Position numbers and translations under genes: made by a program. A DNA stretch of 64,000 bases from CAWDYA01 sp963806495 (GTDB lineage: Bacteria; Acidobacteriota; Polarisedimenticolia; JACPZX01; DASXTC01), in assembly GCA_963806495.1 (NCBI GenBank), contig CAWDYA010000009.1, positions 1 to 64,000 on the forward strand, given 5' to 3'. Below are positions 49,768 to 58,514 of the stretch, one piece after another. Every line of letters starts with the position of its first letter. The stretch's first letter is position 1. The notes under the pieces are model-generated. The model saw only the letters and a list, made by a program, of their open reading frames with translations. It was not told where the DNA came from and did not search any database.

Positions 49768-52305
49768 TCACTCGCCGGGCAGCAGGGAATCCACGACCCG
49801 GATCAGTTCCGAGAGGCTGAAGGGCTTGGGGAGAAATGGGTTACCGACCTCCTCGAAGAACGCCTGTGTCTCCGGGTTGGCGGTGTCGCCGGTCGAGAAG
49901 ATGATCCGGCTCGCGAGCCCCGGGTCACGCGAGGCGACGTGCCTGTAGAACTCCCGTCCGTTCATGTTGGGCATCTTGAGGTCGCTGATGATCAGATCGT
50001 ACATCACGTCCGCGATCCGTGTCCGGGCGGTCAGGCCGTCGCCGGCGATGTCCACCCGGTGGCCCTGTGCCTGAAGAACCTCGGCGATCACCTCCGCCAG
50101 CGGCGCTTCGTCCTCGACCACGAGGATCCGCCTGGCGATCGGCTGGCGCGCGGAGGACGGACCGGACACCGCCTCCGGGGCCGACGGATCGGCCGCGAGC
50201 GTGACGCCGGCCGGCGCCGCGGGCAGATCGACGAGGAACGTGGATCCGGCGCCATGCACGCTGCGGGCGGTGATCGTGCCGCCGTGCTCACGGACCGTGC
50301 CGTAGGCGAGGCTCAGACCCAGTCCGGTCCCCTTACCGACCTCCTTCGTGGAGAAGAAGGGGTCGAAGATGCGGCCGAGGTGCTGCGGGGCGATGCCGGG
50401 GCCGTCGTCGGTCACCTCGACGCGGATCCGGCCACCCTCCTCGCTCGTGGTCACCTGCAGATGCCCCTGGCCGCCCTTCTCCTTCATCGCCTGGTACGCG
50501 TTGAAGATGATGTTGAGGAACACCTGCTGCAGAAGATGAAAGTCGCCCATCACGGGATGCAGGTCGGGCTTCAGCCGGGCCGTGACGCGGATGTCGTCGA
50601 CCTCGAGCTGATGGCCCAGGAGCTGGAGCACCGACTCCAGAGCCGCATTGATGTCGAGCGCTCCGTGCTCGGGAGTGTGATGCCGCGCGAACCGGAGGAG
50701 GGTCTGCACAATCCGGCGGCAACGCGTCGCCTCGCTGTCTATCGCGCGAAGCTTCGCGCGGACCTCCTCCTCCATGGGCCGATTCTGCAGGAACTGGGCG
50801 CAGGCCATGACGGAAGCCAGCGGGTTGTTCAGCTCGTGGGCCACTCCCGAGATCATCTCGCCGAGAGCCGAGAGCCGCTCGGTCTGCGCGATCTGGAGCT
50901 GCAGGTTGCGTGATTCCGTGACATCCGATATCACGACGACCAATCCCTGCGCGTGGGTGTCGAGCCCCAGCACAGGCGAGCATGTGACCGAGAACAGCCT
51001 CGCCTCGTGGGGAGAGGCGATCTCGAACGACTCCGACCTCGCCCCGTTCGGGCCGAGTGTCGTGAGCAGCGGCCGGAGCCGGACATCGCCCAGCTTCCGC
51101 AGCGAGCGGGGTCGAGCGCCCTGCAGGATCGTGGACAGGTAGCTCTGGGAGGCCGGATTGGACATCACGATGCGCAGGTCCTTGTCCAGCAGGAGCACCC
51201 CGTCCGCCATCGACTCCAGCATGGAGTGGATCCGGGTGGATTCGGCCTCGTGCACCGTCCGCAAGCGGTCGAGCGTGAGGGAGGCCTGGTTGGCGATCGC
51301 GTAGACCAGCCGCATGCGCGCCTCGCCCGGCTCCCCCCCCTCTCCGTGCGTGAAGCTGACGAGTCCGACGACCTCGCCGCGGATCTGCAGCGGCACGTGG
51401 GTGATGGACTTGGTTTCTCCGGCTCCGATCGGCTCTGTGGTGTCCTTGTCGACCCTGCGAATCACCGTCAGCGGGAACCGTCCGGGACGCGAGCCCGTCA
51501 CGCGGCGGACCTCCGCGGCCGCCGCCCGGCTGAGCCTGCGTATCTGGACATCGTCGGCGTGGACCCGGGCCTCAATCGACATCTCGCGGCGTCCGGCCAC
51601 GAGCAGCGTGAGCGCGTACAGATCGTACGGCACGGCCCGATGGAGCGAGCGGCCCACCAGGTCGAACAGGTCACCGATGTGAACGGCATTGCTGAGCGAG
51701 CTGCCGATATCGTAAAGGAGCGCCAGCTCCGCGGTCCGCTCGTCGACGCGGGCCTCGAGCTGACGCTGGAGGTGCCCCGCACGCAGCGCGAGCGCCAGCG
51801 GGGGGAGGGCGGCGGACAGGCCCTCGAGCGTCAGGTTGGCGAGGGGGGCGGCCCCGGAGGCCCTCAGGATAAGGCAACCGACCGGCAGCTCGCCGACAAT
51901 CAGCGGCAGGAACGCCCAGGCTCCGCCGCTTCGCCGCAGGTACCGAGCTTCCGGGGATGCGGCCGGCTCCGTTCGACCGTTGGCCCGCCGGGGCGCCCTC
52001 TCCTCCAGCACCGCGCGGACGAGGCTCCCCTCCTCGCGCACCGCCCGCAGTGGGAACGGCTCGCCACCCCCTTCCGGTATCCAGGACGGCTCGGCCCGCT
52101 CCGGATCCCAGCCGAGGAGCCAGGCGCGCACCGGCATGAGCCGGGAGAGACGGTCGACAAAGGCCTCGGCCATCCCGGCCGGACCGTGGGTGACGGCGAG
52201 CAGCGAGGCGATCGCGAGCGCGATGTCACCCGCGCCCGGGACCCCTCCCGGTGCATCGTCGGCGCGGGTGGTTTCGGAGAAGACGCCGGTCGGGTCCGTG
52301 CTCAT
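49768..52305 (-). CDS. hybrid sensor histidine kinase (GAF-PAS-HisKA-HATPase-receiver)
   Basis: 845-aa two-component sensor without obvious membrane spans, so likely cytosolic. Two GAF-like regions (about 25-190 and 215-370; the second has YDIGSSLSNAVHIGDLFDLV and IANQASLTLDRL) are followed by PAS (about 385-490; MLESMADGVLLLDKDLRIVM). HisKA has the phospho-His in EMISGVAHELNNPLASVMA near residue 510. HATPase_c has the N box NIIFNAYQAM, DDGPGIAP, and FDPFFSTKEVGKGTGLGLSL. The C-terminal receiver (about 725-845) has VVEDEAPLAEV, the acceptor Asp in LIISDLKMPNMNG and LPKPFS. This NtrB-like core suits a small-molecule or redox sensor; the partner is unknown. Confidence 0.93.
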   Translation of the reverse strand: MSTDPTGVFSETTRADDAPGGVPGAGDIALAIASLLAVTHGPAGMAEAFVDRLSRLMPVRAWLLGWDPERAEPSWIPEGGGEPFPLRAVREEGSLVRAVLEERAPRRANGRTEPAASPEARYLRRSGGAWAFLPLIVGELPVGCLILRASGAAPLANLTLEGLSAALPPLALALRAGHLQRQLEARVDERTAELALLYDIGSSLSNAVHIGDLFDLVGRSLHRAVPYDLYALTLLVAGRREMSIEARVHADDVQIRRLSRAAAAEVRRVTGSRPGRFPLTVIRRVDKDTTEPIGAGETKSITHVPLQIRGEVVGLVSFTHGEGGEPGEARMRLVYAIANQASLTLDRLRTVHEAESTRIHSMLESMADGVLLLDKDLRIVMSNPASQSYLSTILQGARPRSLRKLGDVRLRPLLTTLGPNGARSESFEIASPHEARLFSVTCSPVLGLDTHAQGLVVVISDVTESRNLQLQIAQTERLSALGEMISGVAHELNNPLASVMACAQFLQNRPMEEEVRAKLRAIDSEATRCRRIVQTLLRFARHHTPEHGALDINAALESVLQLLGHQLEVDDIRVTARLKPDLHPVMGDFHLLQQVFLNIIFNAYQAMKEKGGQGHLQVTTSEEGGRIRVEVTDDGPGIAPQHLGRIFDPFFSTKEVGKGTGLGLSLAYGTVREHGGTITARSVHGAGSTFLVDLPAAPAGVTLAADPSAPEAVSGPSSARQPIARRILVVEDEAPLAEVIAEVLQAQGHRVDIAGDGLTARTRIADVMYDLIISDLKMPNMNGREFYRHVASRDPGLASRIIFSTGDTANPETQAFFEEVGNPFLPKPFSLSELIRVVDSLLPGE

Positions 52306-52314
52306 GGGGGGTTC

Positions 52315-52344
52315 ATTCTACGCGGACGCTCGGCGAAGTGTCAA
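52315..52344 (-). promoter_or_regulatory. promoter of the hybrid kinase gene, leaderless-type
   Basis: On the minus strand a perfect TTGACA (52344-52339), 18-nt spacer and TAGAAT (52320-52315), ending 9 nt before the ATG at 52305. The best -35 of the leaderless set. Confidence 0.6.
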
Positions 52345-52440
52345 CGAGCCCCCCTGAAGGCTGCCCCCGCTTCCGCGCGCGGCGCGCGAAAGCGGGGGTC
52401 GGATGCGCGTTGTCGCCGACCGTCGGGCGACAACCGGAAT

Positions 52441-53478
52441 CTACTCGCTCGTGTGCTTGGGCACCAGGATCAGCCTCGGGCGGGACGAGCCGCCGGAGCC
52501 GGCCTTCCTGCCTCCTCCCGGCCCGAGGACGGAGGGCCGGATCATGGGAGACTCGGGCAGCTCACGGGACCTTCCCCTCGGCGAGCTCGAGACCCTCCGG
52601 ACCGGCACCATCGACTCGCTCGGTGCAGGACCCCGGGACGGCGACGAGAGATACTTGTTGAGCGCGAATACGCGCCTGAGCTTCTTCTTCGCCTGTGCCT
52701 CGATCTGCCGGATCCTCTCCCGGCTCAGCCCCATGCTCTCGCCGATCTCCTTGAGCGTGAAGGAGCGTCCGCCCTGCATCCCGAAGCGGTTCGCGATGAC
52801 GGTCTTCTCCTGCTCGGTGAGCTGCACCATGGCCGAGCGGACCAGGTCCTCGCTCTCGTTCTTGAGAAGCTCCTCCTCGGGGCTCACGGTCGTGTCATCG
52901 ACCAGGTAGTCGCTGATCGGGATCGTCTTGTCGCGCCCGACCTTGTCATCGAGCGAGACCTCACGCAGCTTGATCAGCAGGATCTCGTCGATCTTCGAGA
53001 TCGTGCTCTCCAGCTTGTTGCTGATCTCGTCCCGCCCGGGTCGGCGGCCCAGCTCCCGAGACAGACTCGCCTCGGTCTCCCGGATCTTCCGCACCTTTTT
53101 CATCTGGTAATTGGGAACCCTGACCAGGTTCGATTGTTCGGAAAGAGCCTTGAGGATCGACTTGCGCACCCACCAGATTGCGTAAGTGATGAATTTCGTG
53201 CCCTTCGTGTGATCGTACCGTCTCGCGGCCTCGATCAGACCGATGTTCCCCTCGTTGAGCAAATCTTCGAACGGGAGACCGAGATTCCGGTATTCATTGG
53301 CGATCTTGACGACAAAGGAGAGGTTGGACTCGACCAGCTTGTTGAGGTCTTCCCTGCAGCCGTGCTCTTCAACCGTACGGGCAATGTCCATCTCCTGTTC
53401 CTTGGTGAGAATGGAGTAGCGCCCGATTTCGGAAAGGTACCGTCCCAGTGATGAATCTCTTTCGACGCGTCGGCTCAT
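52441..53478 (-). CDS. RpoD-like group 2 sigma-70 factor
   Basis: 345-aa sigma factor. Region 1.2: SLGRYLSEIGRYSILTKEQEMDIAR. Region 2: VESNLSFVVKIANEYRNLGLPFEDLLNEGNIGLIEAARRYD and KGTKFITYAIWWVRKSILKAL in successive blocks, the core-binding and -10-melting segments. Region 3 (VRVPNYQMKKVRKIRETEASL) and region 4 (RSFTLKEIGESMGLSRERIRQIEAQAKKKL) complete it. There is no long acidic region 1.1, so it is a group 2 or RpoS-like factor rather than the main RpoD. The C-terminus has an unusual 70-residue Ser/Pro/Arg/Gly-rich tail. The ATG at 53478 has GAGGG upstream; a long leader of about 200 nt separates it from the promoter. Confidence 0.93.
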   Translation of the reverse strand: MSRRVERDSSLGRYLSEIGRYSILTKEQEMDIARTVEEHGCREDLNKLVESNLSFVVKIANEYRNLGLPFEDLLNEGNIGLIEAARRYDHTKGTKFITYAIWWVRKSILKALSEQSNLVRVPNYQMKKVRKIRETEASLSRELGRRPGRDEISNKLESTISKIDEILLIKLREVSLDDKVGRDKTIPISDYLVDDTTVSPEEELLKNESEDLVRSAMVQLTEQEKTVIANRFGMQGGRSFTLKEIGESMGLSRERIRQIEAQAKKKLRRVFALNKYLSSPSRGPAPSESMVPVRRVSSSPRGRSRELPESPMIRPSVLGPGGGRKAGSGGSSRPRLILVPKHTSE

Positions 53479-53842
53479 GAGCGGTTGACCCTCGCATGAC
53501 TGAAAGGGACTCCCTGGCAGGGGACTGGAGCCGGAAACCACGCAATGGCAATGATTTTGGGCCTCGATTTCTCCTTGACAGTTGTGACGAATCGGGGTAG
53601 TTTTTTCCCAGCGTTGCCGTAGGCGATACGTGCTTGGATAGCTTCCCCCCCGGTGCGCCACATGCTGTACGCCAGACCTCAGCAAGTCTATGTTTCCGAG
53701 CCATCGATGTCAAGGAAATCTTGTCGATATAGCATAAAAGGTAACGACCGAATTTTTCGGCCCAGGGTGACCATTCGTCACAGCACCAACCCCGGCGCAT
53801 GCGGAGTGCCGGAGTGACCCGGGGCGGGAAGGGAGGCCTCCT
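53479..53842. other. divergent intergenic region between sigma factor and XRE genes
   Basis: 364 bases, lower in GC than the surroundings. It holds the leftward promoter at 53685-53713 and a weaker rightward one at 53575-53603 (TTGACA, 17 nt, TAGTTT). The first 200 nt form the sigma-gene leader. An AT-rich stretch near 53717-53745 (TATAGCATAAAAGG) may be another -10. No coding ORF is supported. The long leader could hold control elements, but I see no recognisable RNA motif. Confidence 0.45.
53685..53713 (-). promoter_or_regulatory. promoter of the sigma factor gene
   Basis: On the minus strand TTGACA (53713-53708), 17-nt spacer and TAGACT (53690-53685). The transcript would start near 53678 and carry a leader of about 200 nt. 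Confidence 0.55.
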
Positions 53843-54220
53843 TTGGAAAGGCTGGGCGGCGGATTGAGCATCAGGCGCCAGCAGCTCCCACTGGTGGGCA
53901 GACGGATCAGGGAGCTCCGAAAGGACCGGAATCTGACCCAGGCGGAGCTCGCCTCCAAGGTCGGGGTGCAGCAGTCCGACCTGTGTCGGATGGAGACGGG
54001 CGAGTACAAGGTCAGCCTCGAGACGTTGTTCAAGATCCTGAAGATCTTCGGCATGAACGTCGGCGAGTTCTTCCACGAGCCGCCGGCGGGTCAGCTCGCT
54101 CAGAGCGAGGCCGAGCTGCTGCAGGCGTATCGCAATCTGCCCATGGCAGCGCGCGACGAAGTCCGGCACTTCATCAAGTTCGTGGAGCGTCAATCCCGGA
54201 GGACGCGCCGCAAACGGTAA
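53843..54220 (+). CDS. small XRE-family regulator
   Basis: 125-aa Cro/C1-type DNA-binding protein. The helix-turn-helix is at about residues 18-75: VGRRIRELRKDRNLTQAELASKVGVQQSDLCRMETG, then VSLETLFKILKIFGMNVGEFF. A short C-terminal helix (EAELLQAYRNLPMAARDEVRHFIKFVE) resembles the end of many single-domain XRE regulators. The start is TTG at 53843, 6 nt after GGGAGG. The SD-start region AAGGGA-GGCC-TCCTTT (53829-53844) can form a small hairpin over both. The next gene, 11 nt downstream, is a TPR protein, so HTH and TPR functions are side by side. Confidence 0.82.
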   Translation: MERLGGGLSIRRQQLPLVGRRIRELRKDRNLTQAELASKVGVQQSDLCRMETGEYKVSLETLFKILKIFGMNVGEFFHEPPAGQLAQSEAELLQAYRNLPMAARDEVRHFIKFVERQSRRTRRKR

Positions 54221-54231
54221 AGGACCCGAGC

Positions 54232-55152
54232 ATGGGTCGAACAGGAAGCCCGGATAAGACTCGAAGCGCCCGGCTGATGAAGCAGGGCTACGCCCTCCTC
54301 CAGAAGGGTGATTTCCCCCAGGCTCTCCTCCAGTACCGGCAGGCCCGGGCCGCCGCGCAGAAGTCCGGCGACCAGGAGCGGGCCAACAAGGCCGCCTCCG
54401 GCATCTCGGCCTGTCTCATCGAAATGGGAGAGTACGAGCGCGCCGCGAAAGGGCTGCGCGAAATCATCCTGCGCAGCACCGATGACGAGACGATATGCGC
54501 GGCCGCCTGCAACCTCTCGACGAGCCTCAGGCGGCTCGGCCAGCATCAGAAGGCCTTCGTGTACGCGAAGAAGGCATGCGAGAAGAGCCGCGCCCTCGGG
54601 GACCCCGCCTGGCAGGCAAGGTGCCACAACCTCATCGGGAACATCTATCTCGTGCAGAGCCGCCTCGACAAGGCGCTTGTCGAGTACGAGAAGGCACTGG
54701 GTCTCCGGCTGCAGGAGGCCGAGCCGAAGCCGTTCTCGATCGCGATCCTCAAGGACAACATCGGCTACTGCCAGATGCTGAACGGCGACTATGCCCGCGG
54801 GATAAAGAACGTGAAGGAGGCGCTCACCCTCGTCTCCGATCTCGCCAGCAAGAAGTGCATCTGCGAGTGTGCCCACGATCTCAGCTTCGGCTACATGCAG
54901 CTCCGCAAGCTCGACCTCGCGGAGGAATACGGCATGCGCGCTCTCGAGATCGCCGACGAGGAAGGGTACAGGGAGATCATCAAGAACTGCTACTACCTGC
55001 TGGGCGAGATAAACTTCCTGAAGGGCGACGATGAGATGCGGGACTACTATTTCTACAAGCTGCAGGATCTGTATCCGCATCTGCCGTTCCTGAGGGATTT
55101 TCTCTGCACATTCGATGTCAGCAAAATCATCGCATTGAGGTTCCCGCAGTGA
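54232..55152 (+). CDS. cytosolic TPR protein
   Basis: 306-aa protein composed almost wholly of TPR units: SARLMKQGYALLQKGDFPQAL, KAASGISACLIEMGEYERAAKG, CNLSTSLRRLGQHQKAFVYAKK, CHNLIGNIYLVQSRLDKALVEY, DNIGYCQMLNGDYARGIKNV, DLSFGYMQLRKLDLAEEYG and YYLLGEINFLKGDDEMRDYYF. There is no signal peptide. The spacing (about 40 residues per repeat) is that of the Rap/RRNPP-type and tomosyn-like TPRs used for peptide or protein sensing. ATG at 54232 with AAAGGA upstream. The C-terminus (FLRDFLCTFDVSKIIALRFP) is not a repeat. Position after the XRE gene suggests it modulates that regulator; this is inference. Confidence 0.85.
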   Translation: MGRTGSPDKTRSARLMKQGYALLQKGDFPQALLQYRQARAAAQKSGDQERANKAASGISACLIEMGEYERAAKGLREIILRSTDDETICAAACNLSTSLRRLGQHQKAFVYAKKACEKSRALGDPAWQARCHNLIGNIYLVQSRLDKALVEYEKALGLRLQEAEPKPFSIAILKDNIGYCQMLNGDYARGIKNVKEALTLVSDLASKKCICECAHDLSFGYMQLRKLDLAEEYGMRALEIADEEGYREIIKNCYYLLGEINFLKGDDEMRDYYFYKLQDLYPHLPFLRDFLCTFDVSKIIALRFPQ

Positions 55153-55168
55153 TTCGGAGGCACAGACG

Positions 55169-56038
55169 ATGAGAAGAATCCGATTCAGCGTCCCGGTCAC
55201 CGTGGCGATCGCGATCGGCCTCCTTCTCGTGCTCACCGGAGTGTTCGAGGCAGGGCCGACGATCGTCGATCCCACCACCGGCGTCATCATGACGGTGGAT
55301 GTCGCCAGCGACCCCGTCGATCCCTACGTCCAGGGCATCCGTCTCCGCAGCCAGACGGCCGGCGGCCAGGTGTCCTACGAGTTCGTCCCCTCCACGTACG
55401 ATTCGACCCTCGATGCGGAGCCCGCAATTACCCTCAACCCGTTCGGGGGGATCGTCGTGGTCTGGAGCCGGGACGACGGCAGCGATCTCGAGCTGTTTCT
55501 CGCGAGCCGGACGCCGTCCGGAGTCTGGTCGACTGACGTTCCGCTCACGTCGAACTCGACACCGGACACTCAAGCGCGTGTGCTGGTGGACGGCAGCGAC
55601 CAGGCACACGTTCTCTGGTGGGGTGACGGCGTCGGCGGTCCCGTCTATCTGCGCAGCTTCGGCGTGGGCAGCGGGCAGCCTCTGGGACCTGCCAGTCGGC
55701 CGTTCGAGCCGCAGACTCCGCGCACCGGGAGGAAGCTGCTCAGCACGAGCGACCCGTTCGACCAGGTGGGGGGTATGGACGATCCGGCCGCGCCCACGAG
55801 CAAGGCCTCGGCGGTCCCATGCTTCTCGAACCCGGCGGCGGCACCCGACCACGGCGTCCTGATGTCCTGCGGCCATCCTGCCGCCTATCAGGTGACGAAC
55901 TGCCGGCTGGTGCTCGGGTTGCAGGAGCCTTCGACCGGGGTCTGGGGCCAGACGGTGACGGATCTGTCGTTGGTCGATCTTTCGGGGATCTCACCCCGGG
56001 CCATCGCCCAGAGCCTGGCCGACCACTCCTGTCACTAG
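55169..56038 (+). CDS. secreted beta-rich protein of unknown function
   Basis: 289-aa protein with a clear signal peptide (VPVTVAIAIGLLLVLTGVFE, near residues 8-27). The mature part has repeated strand motifs: AEPAITLNPFGGIVVVWSRDDGSDLELFL, then TPDTQARVLVDGSDQAHVLWWGDGVGGPVYL; this WSRDDG/VDGSDQAHVLWW pattern is typical of beta-propeller blades in secreted proteins. The C-terminal third has four Cys (CFS, SCGH, NCRL, HSCH). No enzyme motif. ATG at 55169 with GGAGG upstream, 16 nt after the TPR gene, so it is in the same operon as the XRE and TPR genes. Confidence 0.7.
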   Translation: MRRIRFSVPVTVAIAIGLLLVLTGVFEAGPTIVDPTTGVIMTVDVASDPVDPYVQGIRLRSQTAGGQVSYEFVPSTYDSTLDAEPAITLNPFGGIVVVWSRDDGSDLELFLASRTPSGVWSTDVPLTSNSTPDTQARVLVDGSDQAHVLWWGDGVGGPVYLRSFGVGSGQPLGPASRPFEPQTPRTGRKLLSTSDPFDQVGGMDDPAAPTSKASAVPCFSNPAAAPDHGVLMSCGHPAAYQVTNCRLVLGLQEPSTGVWGQTVTDLSLVDLSGISPRAIAQSLADHSCH

Positions 56039-56041
56039 GCC

Positions 56042-56788
56042 TCAGTGGTAGGGGTATCCACGATCGTCGTCCCGGCGTGAGTCGCCTCGTGAGATCGTGC
56101 GGAACCGCCGTCTCCGGATGCGCCACCGCAGATCGGAGATGAACCGCCGCGGATCCCAGAACCCCTTGATCAGGATGTAGCCGGTGAGGGCGCCGCCGAG
56201 ATGGGCGAAGCGGGCCACCCCGTCGGGCGACAGGGCCCCGATGGTAACCAGCTCGATCGCTCCCAGGAGCAGAGCGAACTGCCGGGCCGTCATCGGGAAG
56301 ATCCCCCAGAACAGGATCGTACGGGTCGGAAAGAGCATCCCGTAGGCGACGATCAATCCGAAGATCGCGCCGCTCGCGCCGAGCGTTCTCGTCTGCGGCA
56401 GAAAGCTGAAGGCGCAGTTGACGATTCCGGCGCCGACCCCGGTGATCAGGTAGTATCGTGTGAACCGGCGGGTCCCCCAGAAGCGCTCGATTTCGCACCC
56501 GAACATCCAGAGGATGAGCATGTTGAACAGAATGTGGAAGATCGAGGTCGGCGAGTGCATGAACATGTACGTCACGAGCTGCCAGACATAGCCATGCACC
56601 AGCTGCACCGTGTTGAGAGCGAACAGGTCGAGCATCGCCTCCCAGGCGCCCTCGCCGCCGATCCCGGCGACGAACAGCTCGAGGACGTACACCGCGACAT
56701 TGATGATGATCAGGGTCTTGACGGCGGGAGTGAGCGGACCACCAAAGGAGATGCCGTAGCGCTGCCGGCCGTACTGATAGGGTGGCAT
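56042..56788 (-). CDS. rhomboid family intramembrane serine protease
   Basis: 248-aa polytopic protease cleaving membrane proteins within the bilayer. The conserved HILFNMLILWMFG (His and Asn of the second helix), catalytic Ser in TLGASGAIFGLIVAYG (G-x-S-G) and catalytic His in ARFAHLGGALTGY are all present. Six hydrophobic segments are seen and a basic Arg-rich C-terminal tail follows (RRRFRTISRGDSRRDDD). The ATG at 56788 has TAGTCT 6 nt upstream. The 3' end faces the secreted protein gene, 3 nt away. The substrate is unknown. Confidence 0.93.
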   Translation of the reverse strand: MPPYQYGRQRYGISFGGPLTPAVKTLIIINVAVYVLELFVAGIGGEGAWEAMLDLFALNTVQLVHGYVWQLVTYMFMHSPTSIFHILFNMLILWMFGCEIERFWGTRRFTRYYLITGVGAGIVNCAFSFLPQTRTLGASGAIFGLIVAYGMLFPTRTILFWGIFPMTARQFALLLGAIELVTIGALSPDGVARFAHLGGALTGYILIKGFWDPRRFISDLRWRIRRRRFRTISRGDSRRDDDRGYPYH

Positions 56789-56794
56789 GCCGCG

Positions 56795-56824
56795 AGACTA
56801 GCACAGCGGCCCGAGAGGTCACAA
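56795..56824 (-). promoter_or_regulatory. promoter of the rhomboid gene, leaderless-type
   Basis: On the minus strand TTGTGA (56824-56819), 18-nt spacer and TAGTCT (56800-56795), ending 6 nt before the ATG at 56788. Confidence 0.45.
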
Positions 56825-56826
56825 GG

Positions 56827-57849
56827 ATGAGCACCCGGAGGATTCTGATCGGATGCGCAATCATCGTGCTGGTTCTCGTCGGTCTGGCCCTCATCTCCGG
56901 AGTCACGCTCTACATGAGCCTGTCGGGCCGCGCTCCCCTGCCGCCGGTCACCCTGCTCGCCGACGAGGACGCCGTGGGCGTGGCGGCGGCGAGACTCGCG
57001 CCCGACGACCCGTGGGTGGACGATCTCCTGCAGCGGATGAGCCGACACTCGATGCGCAGCACGGATCCGAACGACATCCTCCCGGCCGAAGCCGTCTGGA
57101 CGGCCGTGCAGCGTGAGGGGGACGGCGAGCAGTACATGGTTACCCTCAGTCTCTCGCCGAAGGGCAGGCTCATCGGAACGCTCGCCGACATCGGATTATG
57201 GAAGGCGGGATGGGCGCCCGACCCCCACATCTCCCGGGTCGAGTTCGAGGGCGAGGGGATCACCTCATTTCCCGGCACGAAGGTGCCCGGGCAGATCTTC
57301 ATCCGGGACAACGTGTTCGTCTGGGCGTCGGATCTCGACGCCGCACGGCATGCGGTCACGCGCATGAACACGCCCGTGTCCGCGCCACCCGCCGACAACG
57401 CGCTGCTGGGCCTGCTGCCGGACGCGGCGGGCGGGGGGCATGCACTCTATGGCGCCCTCGTCAACCGTGGTGGCTCGCTCGCGCGCTGTCTCGCGTTGAT
57501 CCCGGGCGAGACGCTCGATCTGCCCGAGGAGAGGCTCTCTCCCGTCACGGGCCTCTCGTTCGTGTTCGATGCCGCCACGGCACGGTCCGGCAGCGGTCGT
57601 GTCGTGCTCCGGTTCGCCGGAGGCACGCCGGACGATGCGATTCGCGATCTCACCGAGGACATCGCCAACCGGATCGGCGCGCTGCATTTCAGCGGTGTCA
57701 CCCTCGAGGCGGTGCCGGTCGACGCGGGCGGCACCGGCACCATCGCGGTGAAGGCGGACGGACTGGACCGGCTCACGGGATGGATCGAGGCTGGGTCCGA
57801 CACGATCCGCTCGACGATCGAGAAGGGAGAGCCGACCGGGAAGCGCTGA
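56827..57849 (+). CDS. hypothetical membrane-anchored protein
   Basis: 340-aa protein with an N-terminal uncleaved-looking TM (ILIGCAIIVLVLVGLALISGVTL, near residues 5-28), with the bulk outside the cytoplasm. The rest is a mix of strands and helices with no Cys cluster: LSPKGRLIGTLADIGLWKAG, ITSFPGTKVPGQIFIRDNVFVWASD, LSPVTGLSFVFDAATARSG, then AIRDLTEDIANRIGALHFSG. I recognise no family; the pattern (DAARHAVTRMN followed by LP) recalls proteins that score a bounded quantity, but no function is inferred. It starts at ATG 56827 right after ACAAGG and is divergent from the rhomboid gene. Confidence 0.7.
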   Translation: MSTRRILIGCAIIVLVLVGLALISGVTLYMSLSGRAPLPPVTLLADEDAVGVAAARLAPDDPWVDDLLQRMSRHSMRSTDPNDILPAEAVWTAVQREGDGEQYMVTLSLSPKGRLIGTLADIGLWKAGWAPDPHISRVEFEGEGITSFPGTKVPGQIFIRDNVFVWASDLDAARHAVTRMNTPVSAPPADNALLGLLPDAAGGGHALYGALVNRGGSLARCLALIPGETLDLPEERLSPVTGLSFVFDAATARSGSGRVVLRFAGGTPDDAIRDLTEDIANRIGALHFSGVTLEAVPVDAGGTGTIAVKADGLDRLTGWIEAGSDTIRSTIEKGEPTGKR

Positions 57850-57878
57850 CGCTCCCCGGGCCGCGACCACGCCCGGGC

Positions 57879-58463
57879 TCAGTCGAGCTCGACGTTCCAG
57901 TAGGCGATGTCGAGGAAATTGCGCCAGGCTTCGTACTGGGCGCCGGCGAAGGAGATCTTCACCAGCGGGTGCCACCTCGGCTTGGCCGGCGGCTTCAGCA
58001 GGCGCATCGCGACCTCGCCCGGCAGATGGCTTCCCTTGCGAGCGTTGCACTCGATGCAGCAGCAGACCACGTTGTCCCAGGTCGACTTTCCCCCGCGGGA
58101 CAGCGGGATGACGTGATCCAGGTTGAGCTCCCGCGTGGAGAACTTCTCACCACAGTACTGGCAGCGGTTCCTGTCGCGGAAATAGATGTTCTTGCGGGTG
58201 AACCTCACCTCGTGACGCGGCAGGGCATCGTAGTGCAGCAGCAGGATCACCCGCGGAATCTTGAGCCTCATCCCCGGCGTCGTGATGACGTCGTCATCCG
58301 GCTGCACCGGGACGTCGCACCAGTTCTCCCACGAGTAGGTCGAGTAGTCGGGCTCCACCGCCTTGACCTGGCCCTTGTACAGCAGGCAGAACGCCTTGCG
58401 GACCGAGGTCACCTGGATGGCCTGGAACAACCTGTTCAGAACGAGAACATTCGAATCGAGCAT
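57879..58463 (-). CDS. HNH endonuclease family protein
   Basis: 194-aa protein of the McrA-like HNH group. The finger core is CQYCGEKFSTRELNLDHVIPLSRGG, followed by NVVCCCIECNARKGSHLP: two CxxC pairs that bind zinc, and the HNH His in LDHVIP with Asn in WDNVV. The N-terminus (LVLNRLFQAIQVTSVRKAFCLLYKG, EPDYSTYSWENW) is typical of a widespread stand-alone family often found in Acidobacteriota and Planctomycetota chromosomes, without a phage setting. The C-terminus contains KPRWHPLVKIS and WRNFLDIAYWNVELD. TAGATT ends 5 nt before the ATG at 58463. The role in the cell is unclear (DNA processing). Confidence 0.9.
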   Translation of the reverse strand: MLDSNVLVLNRLFQAIQVTSVRKAFCLLYKGQVKAVEPDYSTYSWENWCDVPVQPDDDVITTPGMRLKIPRVILLLHYDALPRHEVRFTRKNIYFRDRNRCQYCGEKFSTRELNLDHVIPLSRGGKSTWDNVVCCCIECNARKGSHLPGEVAMRLLKPPAKPRWHPLVKISFAGAQYEAWRNFLDIAYWNVELD

Positions 58464-58514
58464 GATCCAATCTACCTCAACGCCGGTCTCTCGTCACCGT
58501 GGCGCGCCCCCGTC

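Noticed and set aside
53575..53603. Rightward promoter for the XRE gene (TTGACA, 17 nt, TAGTTT)
   Set aside because: The -35 is perfect, but the -10 matches only 3 of 6 and lies 240 nt from the start; mentioned in the intergenic entry only.
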